A stretch of DNA of 64,000 nucleotides from Cucumis sativus (taxonomy: Eukaryota > Streptophyta > Magnoliopsida > Cucurbitales > Cucurbitaceae), in assembly GCF_000004075.3 (NCBI RefSeq), contig NC_026657.2:9486001-9550000 (forward strand), in the 5' to 3' direction. Of this stretch, positions 38,970-51,900 are shown in pieces (within the stretch, counting starts at the first letter, position 1; the number at the start of each line of letters is the position of its first letter). A program made the position numbers and the translations under genes. The notes under the pieces were generated by a model, which saw only the letters and a program-made list of their open reading frames with translations, was not told where the DNA came from and made no database searches.

Positions 38970-41900
38970 TGTTTGTTTCCATTTCTTCAACTTATAAAAC
39001 TATATAAAACTATATATACATCTACATCACACTATATATTTGAAACCCTACCCACTACACTATCCTATCATGTTTTACTTGTTTCTGTATGCTTTTGTAT
39101 TAACTATGTACAAAACAATTTTCACTAATTAACTAAACGTTACTTTTATAATATATCTATCTCTACTTCTACTCTCTATACCTTCCACAGTTTAAATTGA
39201 ATTACTTACTTTTTCTTTAAGAAAAACTTTTAATTCTCTTTACACTTTTTTTTTATAAAAAAAAATACAAAAACTGTTTCTTATATTGATATATAATGTG
39301 CTTTACACCACTTAGTGTACAAATACACTTATTACTTTACCTAATTTAGTGCTATCATATATATATATATAATATTAGTAACAATCCCTAATTAAAAGTA
39401 AAAAGTTAATTCTTTCTTTATTTGATAGTTATGCATTCATTCAAGCCACACATGAAGAGCAATATTAAAAGTCAACTCTTTAATACAATCTATTATTGTA
39501 CATTATTGTTTGTAGTTAAATCATAAATCGTATATAATAGTGGGATTATTGATATTAGTTAATTCGTTGTTATTATTTCTTTTGTCACCTCCTTAATAAC
39601 TCTCTAATCCAACAAAGATTCACCTTTCATTTTCTGAATTCCATTAAGGTATGTTGCTTATTTAATCAAAAGAGCTATAGAGAAATCATATTTATTTAGT
39701 TTTTTTTGGTCAATATAACATAGATTCGCCTCTTTTTGTTGGACATCCAACAAATTCATCCACAAAATTGAGTCCTAAGGCTATCTTTTATCATTCCCTT
39801 TGACATTTATCCATCAAAATAAACCCAAGTAAGACACACCCTCCCTTCGTTGATACAACATAAGTGCACTAAGGATGCAATTAACAAACTAAATTAGGTT
39901 AAAAAACGAAACTTAAAAAAATTTAAAATTTACGACACATTAACACATTCATTTAACATTTTAAAGATTTGTAGTTTGAGCCTCACAAATCATATGTATT
40001 GTTAAACTAAAAAAAACTAACAATTTTTATTGTTGTAATATCTTGAATTTATTATATCTAGCAGTTTGAATAACCAAACATCAAGTTTTCTTTTACTTTG
40101 TATTCATATTAATTTAAGTTATATTTATGATTAGAGAGAGGTGTGGTATATGTCAAGTCTCTGACCCTAGCTAATGGCGCCTTTAAATCTATATTATTTG
40201 TCTCTAATAAGGTTTGGTATCTCCCTTTACCTATAAATATATATGGCTAACAGGCGGTTTATGAACCAGGGAAATCTTTGTGCCAATTCTTTTTTATGTT
40301 TACATTTTCTTGTTTCTCTAAATACCGACTTTATAACAAATATTTGTCATATTTTGTTTGGGCTTAATAAGCTTTTATCTCTCCCATATATAATAATTTG
40401 AATTCTGAAGCATTGTTTTCGAATGGTTACTTATAAAATGACAGAGACATTACATTACACCACTTTGACATGTGACATAAAATAATTAGATTAAAGGAAG
40501 AACCAAAACCCTACTGAGTACTGATAATATGTACATATGATTATTAAAACAAGCTAAGTTATTTGAATAATATTTTTTTTTTAAAAAAAGAAAGAAAGAA
40601 AGAAAAGAAAAGTAAGAAGAGTTATATTTAAATTTATGATGAGATTTGAATTGATGATGACGTAAATGAAGAAGAATAATTTGTGGAAGCAGAGAGTGAA
40701 AGAGATGGCAGAAGGTGGTTTCTATTCCCAGTTCTGATGCATTTACTTCATTCACTTTATAAATGTGTGAGCAACTTCAAATCCAATACACAAACTAACA
40801 ACTTCATTTATTGCCCTTTTTGCCTTTTCAACTCAATACTTTTTTTCATCATCATCCCACATACTTCCTTCCCATAACACTAATGATCAAAACAAACAAA
40901 TCAATTTCTACTCCACACTTCCTTCCATATATATCAATTTAAACCCTAAGCTTTCATTCATTCGGTTTCAAATATATGGATTTTCAGTTATTATTGCTCT
41001 TTATATATATAATTTACTAAGTTACATTTGGAAACAAAATAAACTGAAAGTCTTGAATTTAATCGACAGTTTAGAAAATGTAAATAAAATAGGGTATATT
41101 AATGGAAAGATTAATTAAAAAAGTCAAAGTGTTGTGTATTTGGTTTGGTAACTCTAACCCTAGTGTTAAGCCAGGGAGTGAAATTTCAAATGCAATTAAT
41201 GAGGAAACTTACATTACCAATGAGCGCTCTTCTGATATGCATCTCAATAAAATAATTCATCCACAATCTTTTCCATAAAAAAATTTTTTTTTGCTCACTT
41301 TCAAAGATAGAAATATGGGATTTGTCTTTAAATTAATTCGCAATAAAAGAAGTACCTAATATATATATATATATATTAAACATCTGATACTTGTTATAGT
41401 TATAAAACTGATTTCAACATGCATTGACATAGCTTTAGTTTGTTTAGGAGCTAGGTCAAATTATATGTATTGGTAAGAATTAAGTTATATATTAGAGAGA
41501 TATATAAAATAGAATTCATGTCTAATAATATATAGGAGCATAGACTTTCAAGTGAACGATCTATCATTAGAAAAATTAAAAGAATTCAAGATTTATATAT
41601 ATATTAGGATCCTATTATTCAGTTTTTAGAGTTTAGGGATGAAAATAGACCTAAACAAACAAATTTCAAAGAGGAAAATTATAATTTAACTTAAAACTTA
41701 AACAAGATAGATAGTTGTTCGTTTTCTTTCTCGGTAGCTCAAGAAATCAATTAAAACAAATTAAGAGGTTTTCAAGTGGGTCGTCGTTATCCAAGTTAAT
41801 ACTACTCGTGAATGGAGAAAACAGAAAGTTAAAAAAAAGGGTAATTAAAAGAGAAAAAGAAATGAAAAATATGAATGGGATGATTAGGAAGGCAAGAAAA

Positions 41901-43208
41901 GTAGAGAGTAGCGATAGGTATATAAATTAAATTTTATAGTTGTAGAGATATAAATAGAAGAGGGAGTTGATTTAATTTATAGTAATAGTAGATTGGTAAT
42001 TGTGTGTGTGTTGGAAGAGAGAAATGAAATAATGGAGAGTGTTGTGGATGAGAAAAGGGAATTGAAAATTGAAAGAAGAGGGTATCACAGTTAGTCTGAA
42101 ATACTTTGGACAGAGCAAAGCATTTCCATCTAAATATGGAAAACCCATCATACCATTTGACGCCCAGACATTGTCGGGAACATGCAAAACCAAAACACAC
42201 ACACAAACACACAAACATTTTCTTTTTCTTTCTTTTCTTCTTTCTTTTTTGGAAATACAATTAAAGCATCCTATGAACTAACACAAACAAACCCCTAATT
42301 TTCTTTAACCCCCTCTTCCCTACTTTCAACTTCACTTCCCATGCAATTTCTCACTTCCATCATCAATCAATCTCCTCATTTCAAAACCACTCTCATAACA
42401 GCTTTAACAATATTACCTAAGTACATTTGGGTTTTGTTTTGTTTTTTTTTTCTTTTACTTTTAAAGTAGGTTTCAAGCCATGAAGTTTATATGGTTTAGA
42501 GAGGTGTCATATGAGTATAAACATTGTATATAAATATCCTACTATTTTCTTTAACTTTTGGTGAATATAGCTAACACACTATAAATAAATCATTATATTT
42601 ATATTTTTTTCTCTCTTTCTTTACATGTCGATTTCATAATTAACCATTCACTTTTAATTTCTATCCAATGTAGAACTTTGGTCAATTAACATAGTTCATG
42701 AAAAAGGGGAAGTTAGTCAAATATAAACAACATATATATCATCTCCATGTTATCCAAAATCTTCAAGATCTAGACGGTATCATTTTAAGGTTTTGTGATT
42801 GATTGGTATGTAACGAAAAGAAATAACATCAAAAAGAATGATTCCCTAAAAAAACATTAAAAAGAGTGATACAGAGAGAAAGGGAAAAGAAGTAAACTAC
42901 ACACTATGCATTAAATATATTGTGAGAATTTAATCACATTTCTTCTCATTTTCTTGGAACTAAATCAAGAAACTAACACACAAGTTTGGTTAGGAAAGAA
43001 ATTAAATCCTTTTCCAAATCAGACAGAAAAAAGAAGATAAACTTACCAATGAAATTAAAACATACAAATAGTGAAAGATAGAAACAATAATGTCTTAAGC
43101 TTGGGGTTTAAAACACTACAAAAATATAACAGATGACGGTGAATAAAATTTTTGAAGAACATGTTACAAGGTCAAATATAATCACCGAAAAATCCCACAT
43201 CTTGATCT

Positions 43209-43772
43209 CTAAGTTGAGTACCCTAATCGAAGCTCCAAATCAATATCCTTCTTGGAGTCAGTAAGTACATTGGTCGAAGAAGTAGTACTAATTTCAATAT
43301 CCAACCCAATATTGAATTTCTCACCCTTCTTCCAATGACCTCTCTCAAACATATTAGGTTTCGTCGCAATTTCAGTTGTCATGGATGACAACTTCAAATC
43401 CGAAGCTTTTCGACCGACGAATGTGACTTCGTCGTAAGACGAGATATTAGGGTTAGGGTTATGGAGGAGGTTAAGGTTGAGATTAGTGAACTGACCATCA
43501 GCTGGAGGAGAATAAAGCAAAGCTCTATCTCTCCTATGAACATTCATATGACCACCAAGAGCTTGAGCTGATCTAAATTCCCTTTTGCAAAAGTTGCAAG
43601 TGTAACTCCTTGGAGGCCATGAAATCCCATTTATGAAATCTTCCTCGGTTGCTGCCCGACACACCTTGTTCCTCTGGCTTTTCACGCTGGGGTTGGCTCC
43701 TCCACCAATCGTCGACGTGTTCATTGTTGTTAAACTTGTACGATACACAGTGCGTAAACAGTTCTTCTCCAT
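43209..43772 (-). CDS. single C2H2 zinc-finger protein, SUPERMAN/RBE-like, with EAR motif
   Basis: A nuclear repressor of the SUPERMAN clade, which acts in floral and lateral organ development. The product is 187 aa from one exon. The clade signature [20 protein letters not shown] begins at residue 52. The finger residues are C59, C62, H75 and H79 with QALGGH at 70-75, followed by MNVHRRDRA. The C-terminus ends in [11 protein letters not shown], with an EAR motif at about 177-183. After the finger the usual basic run (ARLR in SUPERMAN) is replaced by ALLYSPP, so the finger's C-terminal extension is less basic than typical. The ATG at 43772-43770 is the first in frame. Orthology within the SUP/RBE/ZFP10/ZFP11 group is not resolved. 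Confidence 0.92.
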   Translation of the reverse strand: MEKNCLRTVYRTSLTTMNTSTIGGGANPSVKSQRNKVCRAATEEDFINGISWPPRSYTCNFCKREFRSAQALGGHMNVHRRDRALLYSPPADGQFTNLNLNLLHNPNPNISSYDEVTFVGRKASDLKLSSMTTEIATKPNMFERGHWKKGEKFNIGLDIEISTTSSTNVLTDSKKDIDLELRLGYST

Positions 43773-45375
43773 GGATGAGGCTTTAGAAAAAGTAACAAAA
43801 AAGAAAAGAAAAGATTCAAAGTGATAGCTCGTAGTGTTGACAATGAGAGATAGAAAGTGGGAAAAAAGGAGTAGTTGAAGAAATAGATTTAATTAGTTAT
43901 ATTGTCTATATGGAGAAGAGTGAAATAATGTTTAAGAAAGATGAAAGAGAGCAAGAGAAAAAGGGAGAAGGCCCTGAAAATGTCCTTCATGTGTTTAGGT
44001 TTATGAGAGGTTTATTTTAGGGAAGAGAGAGTAATGGGGTTTGCCATTTATGGGAATTTGGGTTTATGATATTTTCTTTTATTATATTACACCTCCCCTT
44101 CTCTTAAATTTATATAACACTGTTTTGGTGTTGTGTTTTTGTTGGTTTTTGTGTCATTATTCACATTTGTTGTATACATGGACTGCTCAATTATGTTCAT
44201 TCTTCAATCACCATTTTGCTTCTCTTCGTGTTATCAGATGTCTGAGCCACACACTACACTTCTATCTCTGAATTTTCCTTCTCATTTGGTGTTTTCTTTA
44301 ATTTCTTCTACTTCTCTGTTATTTAGTGGTTAAATTTTCTCTCCTTTGTACTTCTCTTTTGAGTTCCTCCCTATCTTGTTTTTTTGCATTGAGTTCCTCT
44401 CTATCTTGTTTTTTGCATTGACTTGTATCCATAATAATTTTCTTTCTTAACTAATGTAAAAGAACGAGAGTTAGAGAAACTCATAGGCGGTCGCGATTTT
44501 AGATTTTACTGCAAGTGTTCTCTTCATAAATTAAGTGCATTCCTCTAAAACAGAAATTCGTCACTTGGTTTTTTGAAACCTCCTAAAGTTCTTCATACCA
44601 TAAATTGTTTTTACTTTTACATACAAATCATTTTTTTTGTAACCCATTCCTGGAACTTTGTATGTAACTAACGAAATGATAGGCTTTCATATCACATTGA
44701 AAATTATAAACTAATATACAAAGAGGCTGTTTGATTTAGTTTCAATTCACCTGAGATGCTATTTGTTTCCAGAAAGTGTTACTGTTAGCTAGAGTAGGAC
44801 ATACTTATTTTTTATTTTTTAATATGTTATACCCCTAATTATTTATGACAAAAATAAATATTTATGTACTAAGTCAATCCATGCATCTAATAGGGTAGAG
44901 TACTTTTTGTGGAATCCGAACTCTCATAGTTGTAACGTAATATTTCTATGAAAAAAATACGAAGAAATTGGATATTTAAAAGTACTTTTATTTTTGGGAT
45001 AAATAAAAATCATTTGGGCCAGGAATGATTGACATTGGACTTCTTTCTCGTATAGAGAGAGTCCATTCACTATTCAGTGGTTTCGTCACAATTTTCAAAA
45101 TTTGGCCTAATTCTATTTTATGTTTTTCATGTTCGGGCTAGATAAGCAGTAGTATTATAGGTAAAATTATAATTGGTAAGTAACATTAATCGAGTGAGAT
45201 CAAAATCAAGATGGTATGCACTATGGTTGATTTGGATAATTTCACACTGATTTATGACCTAAGCAAAACCCATGTTCGATCAAACTTTCAAAACCTAAAA
45301 TTAATACAAAGATTGAACTCAATCTCCTACTCCATACAAAAAATCCACACAAGGAAGATTTTTGGAGCTACGAAA
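43773..45375. other. intergenic region between the SUP-like gene and BLUS1
   Basis: This holds the upstream region of the SUP-like gene, with a TATATAAA-type TATA candidate on the - strand at 44109-44116, and a 30-bp near-perfect tandem duplication (GAGTTCCTCCCTATCTTG...) at 44361-44420. The part nearest 45375 is the 3' flank of the kinase gene. No further gene is seen. Confidence 0.55.
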
Positions 45376-46971
45376 TCAGTTGTTAATGGCGGTCGAAGCA
45401 CCACCATCGTTATTATTATGAAAAGCAGAAATTTGAAGCCTAAGAAATTCCAACTCCATCTCTAATTCAAAGTTCCTCCTCCTCTCATTCTCCAATTCCC
45501 TCGTCACCTTCTCCATCAATCTCCCCATTTGCTCCTCTCTGCTCATCTCTCCCACTTTCTCCCCTTCCATCAATTCTATCAAACTTCCCACCGCCCTTCT
45601 CTGTTCATCTAAGCTCCTTTTCAGCGCCATCAATCCTCCCACTATCGATTCTCTGTCAACAACCTCCTCCTCCTCCCCTCCACCCCCGCCGCTGCCGCCG
45701 CCCCTCTCATTCCCCACTGGTGAACTCAGATCCGACAGCCCCGAACAGCACTCGCTCGAATTCCCCGAACCCTTCTCCTCCATGATTGAACATTCTTCCC
45801 CTGGAAAAACAGGGTCTAGCTCTAACCCATCTTCATTGAAATTCCACCCACTTATCCTCCTTTGTTTTATAATCTCTTTCTCTAATTCTTCTTCCTCTTC
45901 TTCCTCGGTTTTCATCGACGGCAATCGCTGTAATTTACCCAATTTGAATCGCTCTTCGACGCTCGGCAATCCTTGTAATATAGTTTTTACGAGAAGATCA
46001 GGCCCCTTGCTGTTTTTGAAGAATGGATGTTTGAGCAATTTCTCAGCGCAGGGTCTTCTCGATGGCTCCGGATCCAGGCAAGACGCTACCAATTCCTTAA
46101 ACCCTTTTGAGAACTTGTTCTTGTTTTTACTGTTATGGTGATTTTCATAATCGGAGAACCGAAACCTCCGCGTGATTTTCAGAAGCAGGGATTTGGAAGG
46201 AGGGAGATGAGACAGGGGAGGTCGTCCATGGGCTAATTCCAACGCTGTGATTCCAAAAGACCATATATCTGCTTTCAAACTATACCCATTGTGCGAGTGA
46301 ATCACCTCCGGTGCCATCCAATATGGCGTTCCGGCGACTTCCTTCAGCATGATAGACGTAGACAATGGAGAAATCGACACCCCCTGTTTTGAATTCGACT
46401 CGAAAATCGACGTGGAAACTCCAAAATCAGCAAGCTTGATCGACCCATTTGAGTCTATAAGAATGTTGCCGGCTTTAATATCGCGGTGGAGATGGCCTTG
46501 GTCGTGGAGGTAAGAGAGAGCGTGTAGAATTTCCCGAAGAACAATGGCAATGCAGGGCTCCGGCAAGCCATCGGGAAACGAGGACGTAATAATGGACTGT
46601 AAAGATCCAGCGGACATGAACGGCATGACGACCCAAAGACGACGATCGACGGTGAAAGAGCAATGGGAATTTAGAATGTTTGGGTGAGAGAGAAGTGAGA
46701 GAATTTTGGCTTCTCTTCGGATGTCGTCGAAATCCGCTCGTGATCGATCGAGGTCAATGGCTTTGATGGCCACAACTGCAGAGTTCATAGGAATGCAGAT
46801 GGCTTTATACACGACGGCGCTGACACCGACACCAATTTCGTCGATGATTTTGTAAGAGGTGGAATCAAGAGGGAATTGAGGCCGTCTGGAATCATCGTGG
46901 TCATCAGGGAGCTTCATGATAAGGTCACCGGACTGGACTCGGCGGAGGGAATTAAGACGAGAAAGTTTCAT
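45376..46971 (-). CDS. BLUS1: BLUS1-type serine/threonine kinase (blue-light signalling)
   Basis: BLUS1 is a STE20/GCK-like kinase of guard cells that phototropins phosphorylate during blue-light stomatal opening. This 531-aa product from one exon matches it closely. The N-lobe has [17 protein letters not shown] and ATP-binding K70. The catalytic loop is HRDIKAGN (162-169, D164), the Mg-binding site DFG (182-184), and GTPYWMAPE and [20 protein letters not shown] follow. The kinase domain ends near HPFFKN (about 320). The acidic run [11 protein letters not shown] leads into RRISGWNF (371-378), equivalent to the region holding the phototropin target serine reported for Arabidopsis. A Gly/Glu-rich linker and a C-terminal coiled-coil-like segment (about 440-515) complete it. 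The ATG at 46971-46969 sits in TTCACCATGA; the frame extends upstream only by non-ATG codons. It lacks introns, as I recall for Arabidopsis BLUS1. Confidence 0.95.
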   Translation of the reverse strand: MKLSRLNSLRRVQSGDLIMKLPDDHDDSRRPQFPLDSTSYKIIDEIGVGVSAVVYKAICIPMNSAVVAIKAIDLDRSRADFDDIRREAKILSLLSHPNILNSHCSFTVDRRLWVVMPFMSAGSLQSIITSSFPDGLPEPCIAIVLREILHALSYLHDQGHLHRDIKAGNILIDSNGSIKLADFGVSTSIFESNSKQGVSISPLSTSIMLKEVAGTPYWMAPEVIHSHNGYSLKADIWSFGITALELAHGRPPLSHLPPSKSLLLKITRRFRFSDYENHHNSKNKNKFSKGFKELVASCLDPEPSRRPCAEKLLKHPFFKNSKGPDLLVKTILQGLPSVEERFKLGKLQRLPSMKTEEEEEEELEKEIIKQRRISGWNFNEDGLELDPVFPGEECSIMEEKGSGNSSECCSGLSDLSSPVGNERGGGSGGGGGEEEEVVDRESIVGGLMALKRSLDEQRRAVGSLIELMEGEKVGEMSREEQMGRLMEKVTRELENERRRNFELEMELEFLRLQISAFHNNNDGGASTAINN

Positions 46972-47176
46972 GGTGAAAAATGGGAAGTGGATGAGAGAGT
47001 TAGAAGGTGAAGAAGGGGATAAGTAAGGGAAAGAAAGTGAGAATTTTGAGCAGTTTTCTTGTGAAAGGTTAGAGGGGGAAGGTGGAGGTTTTAAAAATGG
47101 AGATGAAGCATGTGAAACCTTCAACAATAAATTTACTTCCTTTTTTGAGAGGGCATCGTTTTGTTGGTGGATTTCA

Positions 47177-47183
47177 TTTTATA
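47177..47183 (-). promoter_or_regulatory. candidate TATA box of BLUS1
   Basis: ATTATAAAATG on the - strand, about 205 bp upstream of the ATG, implies a leader of roughly 175 nt. Confidence 0.4.
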
Positions 47184-48911
47184 ATTAATTCATGTTGGCA
47201 ACAAATTTAGCGTTGATTATTAGCTCATCAACACCAAATTTAGTATTGTGTGATAAAGAAATCCACTAATTGTTTTTTCTTCTTCTTCTTTCAAGATCAA
47301 CTATACAACACATTTTTGTGTCAAACTTGTATAATTTCCTACAACCAATTGACTCATGCTTAAAGTTAGTGAAGGTGGTTCATTGAATGAAAGTATGAAC
47401 AATCTTAGATTGATCACTGTATAAATTGATGTATGGCTAGGATTTTCAATATATAACCTGCTACTTAACCTTCATATTCTCCATCAATTAGATAGAATTT
47501 GTATGAGTTGAACAATTATGTATTAAACTTTGTTCAATTATGGGAAGATTATTGTAAATAAAGATTTTATATCTCAACTCTCGACATTCATACACACATT
47601 TATAGACATAGAAAGAATATAAATATATGCTATATTTTATAAATATTATGATCCGTTATTCTATATTTGAAAATATTCCATCATCACGTGGGTGCATATA
47701 ATACTTTTTTTTCTTTTTCTTAGTTGAACTAACATATACAAAAATAGGGAATGTCAATGGATGATACAAAAGAGCAAAACTATTCCTCAAAAAGAGAAAA
47801 AAAGCAAAACTAATATAAAAAGAAAAAGTTGAAAGAATGGGAAAGTTGGGAAATGTAAAGTAAAAGTTTGACTTATGAACATTATGATCTACAATTTCAT
47901 TTACATTTTATATATAATAGAAAGCATATGAAACATGAGTTTTGACCTATTAGTTTTGTTAATCTAAAATTTTGGATCTAAGTAATAAAAAGATAGAAAC
48001 AATCATTTCAAAAGTAAACACATAAACCTAAACCCATCGTTCACACAAGATTTTCGAAAAAATATAATTCGTGAAATTGTACTCTGTATATTGATTAATT
48101 TATATGGTGTTGTGGATACAATATTTAATATTTACGCATTTGATGTTTTCTCTCAAATACAAAATAAGACTTATAATTTTTTGATCTTCGATCGTCAGGA
48201 AGTTATGGTTACAAGTTTATTTGAATTTCAAATTTTTGAAATTTAAAGAAGGTTTGATCTTCGAAGTCTTCGATCTTTTAGAAGTTGATGATCTCGAACT
48301 TACATGTCTTGAGAGCTTTAATTCTTCAAAACTTGAATTATTTTTTCAACCAAAGACCTTCGTGGAAATATTTATTTATAAAGAATTTCCATGAGCTTTA
48401 GGTGAACTTGGACCCATTTGCTTGGTGGACTTGAGCTTGAGTCCATTTACCTAACGGGCTTGAACTCATTATTCTTGTTGGACCAAATTTTGTATGTAGG
48501 GCCTGAATTGGGTTGGGTAGGAGAGAACTTAATTACCCAAAATCTAATCAAATTATAATTATCAACGTGTTTGGTGTGATGACGTGACAAAATTTAACTG
48601 ATCGAAACTTCATGCTCAACACTAATAAAACAATTAAATATAAATCATATTTTCATTCAACTAAATCAATGGTGATTATGAATAATTTTTAATCCTCAAG
48701 TTTGAGTGTTTGTTGGAAATTTCTTTTTAAGTGTTTCATTTAGAAACATTTCAAGAGTTAATGATGTCAAGAATGTAATGATGTGTCAACAATGTATAAC
48801 AAGTCTTTCTTTTATTAAAAACAAACAAACAAAAAAAAGAAAAACTTAATCCCTTCCATCACATTGGGTTAATTATTAACTCAAACAAGATCCTCCTGAA
48901 CATTACATAAA
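47184..48911. other. intergenic region between BLUS1 and CslG
   Basis: AT-rich, with no gene recognised. The portion at about 48190-48600 is less AT-rich and may be a decayed repeat. The part adjoining 48911 is the 3' flank of the CslG gene. Confidence 0.5.
48190..48600. mobile_element. possible non-autonomous retroelement remnant
   Basis: A non-coding stretch with TATTTATAAAG (about 48368), followed by alternating GGACTTGAGCTTGAG, GGGCTTGAAC and GGGCCTGAATTGGG phrases. Such GGCTTGAAC-rich sequence is, from recall, common in dispersed cucurbit repeats. No LTR pair, primer site or coding domain is visible. Confidence 0.25.
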
Positions 48912-51900
48912 CTAAACAGACAGCAAATACAAAAACAGCAACACAACCAATGAGGATCCTAAAGTGACTTTAAATGGAAAGCAGGCTTTATCAGTTCTTA
49001 AAACCATGGCCTCTATGATAGGGAAACTCATCAACAATATATAGAAGCAAAGAAAGAGCTGCCCGAATGTTTCCTCCCAATTTTCAAGACTCGCTACAAT
49101 TCTCCCCAATCCGACTGCTAAGGCGACGAGATTCAAGACGACAAGGCCCGCCATTGGAGCAAGAAATAGGATTGAAGCTTGAAAATCATACACGTCCATT
49201 TCGTACCTCTGCATTTGGTCATCATCTGTCACTTTGTTTGTTGGAACAAAGCTAACATTTCTTGCCCCAAATTTCTTCATCAAAATATCTAAACTTCCAT
49301 ACGAACGAGCAGTGATTCCCTTTATCATCCATATCCTCTGTTCGTTTAGCCATTTTTTAACTGAGCCTTCTGAAATTAAAACCTCGTGCAAGTGAGAGAA
49401 TGTTGCTGAGATGAAGATGAAGCAATATACTAGGAAGAAGGGACTTGAAACCTGCAGGTGCCACCAAGTGTGTCAAATTAACAAACTAACTCAAGATTAC
49501 CTTCAACCCAAATTTGATTATAATCAATACTTTTGATACTCCCTCTCATGCTTGACAAATGAAAATCAAACAAAAACATGGAAAGTTTAGAAAGATAAAC
49601 ACAAACATTAAAACCAAAAACTAAACTTGTAATCTAACGTTAGCTGTATCCAAACTTCAACTAGATCTAAAATAACAATCACACTGTTAGGATAAATTAA
49701 TTGATATGAGAATGTAATTTATGCAATGCGGTTCGACCTTTAACCTCTTTGTCGAGAATACACATACTTATAATATCTCCTATAATATATATATATATAC
49801 ATGCATTAGAATATATGTTTGAATTATACTCCCACTAACGCAAAAAAAGTTAAAGAAATTAGCCTTAATTTAATTAGGTGATGCAAAAAAAGGGAGGTTA
49901 GAAGGAGATATATATCACATATATATATATATATATATAAACGTATACCTTAGGGAAAATAGGTATCCCATGGAGCAAACAGAGGTGAGGGATGGTAGCT
50001 AAGATCCATATGGGGAATGAATAATACAAAGGAAAAAAGGAAAGTTGAGCATAGCACATTCTCTGCAACAGACTCATCATCGATCTTTGACTGCCGTAAA
50101 ACAGAGGGCAAAATCTCGAAGTGGCGACTTCTAACAACCCAGAGCTCCATCTTGTTTCTTGAAGCAACACCTGGTTTAGATTTGTAGTCCCACTCCCTAA
50201 GAACTGTGGCCTCTCTGGATTGCTAAAAACCGATCTCCACCCTTGGCTATGTAAAGCCAAACCTGTCAAGAAATCCTCCACCAATGCATCGTAGAAAAAC
50301 CCAACCTGTGAATCGAATCCTATAAATGTTTATATATTATTTCACAATAACAAAACGAGTGCCTCGAATAATTAAAGCCTAGATCCTAGCTTCGTAATTA
50401 TTTGGTTTTTAAAAATTGGATGAAAATGAAGTGTATAAGTTTATAATCAAATGGACCCTAAACAACTAAATATAGTGTAAAACTTGAAAAATATGACCTT
50501 TTGACCCCATTTACTTCCAGTTTCGTAGGTGCATGAAGCTAAATGCTGAGCCTCTTCCACTGCAATATCTCTTGATCTGTTATTCTCGTTCATGGATTTG
50601 ATGAACTTGTTAGATGCCTCGAAATCTCGAATATGCTTTGAAGAATCCTTATCTGAGACATTCATGATTAAAATTAAACATTAACTAGATTTTAAATGGT
50701 TAAATAAATGATCAATAATGGTTTTAAATATGAACACATTTGTGATGTTGATCATTTCAGAAATTACCGTCAGGATATATGTTTGAAGACAACTGTAAGC
50801 ATAAACTTGAAATTTTTTTAGGTGGTTTCAAATTAGGCATAGCTAGCTAGTTAGAGGTTCAAATCACACACTTCAATTCAACCCACAATTGTTTAGGCGA
50901 CTTTTCTAACACATAAACAACGGGTGCCAACTTGAAATTCACAAAAGTTATTGTACTTGTAAATATAAATAAAATGTAAGTACCATGTGGGGATGTTCCA
51001 TACAAGGAAAACCTCTTGATGTAAAAGCATGTGCCGGAGAGAACAGGACCTTGAAGGTTGTTCATGCCGGACCATTCCACCTGCAACACACATCAATAAA
51101 TTCCTACCACTACCAATGGACCCATATATATAGATATACATATAGATGGCAGACTAAACGTCGGCCAAGATTTATATGAAGAGTTAGCAAATAGATGGAG
51201 GAGAAAACAATCTTTATAATTATTAGAATCAAAAGTAGACCCTTTTTTGTTCTTTATAGCTAGGTGTGTGTACCGTGAAGAAAGATCTGAGTTGGCTGTC
51301 GTAAATGTCGTTTCTGGTGGCATTGTAGAACTTTTGAGGGAACTGAACGAAAGAGAGAGAGTTGGAGAAATGGGGATGAAGATGAAATTGCATTGCTTGA
51401 CGGGCTGAAGTTGAGTCATTGCAGTACATGTCGCAATCCAACACTAATATGTATGGTGAATTGCTCATCGCTCCTGACACTCGCAGCTGCAATAATTAAC
51501 ATTAATATATATGATCTCTAAAATCCCAAAATTTAAAATTACGATGAAGCAACAATATAATCTATGATCTTTCATTTCATTGAAAAAGTTAAAATATAGA
51601 AAAATCTAACAATGTTTATAGATAAAAATCAACAAACAAAAAGAGAAATTGAAGATATATAAAAGAGAATTAAGAAGGTGATATACAAGAACATTAAGGG
51701 CCCCAGCCTTGAAATGGTGTGGATGTGAAGGTTTTTTCTCCCGAGCTACGTACACAAGTAGAGGTAGTTCTATTTCATTTCTTGATTTCTCTTCACCATC
51801 ATCGCTATCATCGTTATTACACTTTATTATCTGAAAATATATATATCATTTTACAATAAGCTTCACATTAAGAATATTAATGATGCAACAAAGGTAATAT

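Noticed and set aside
41934..42260. 108-codon frame on the - strand
   Set aside because: Built from CA and CT simple repeats (VCLCVCF...), with no recognisable domain or neighbour support.
46972..47127. 52-residue N-terminal extension of the BLUS1-type kinase
   Set aside because: It would need a TTG start and is Ser/Pro/Phe-rich leader sequence. The ATG at 46971 has good context.
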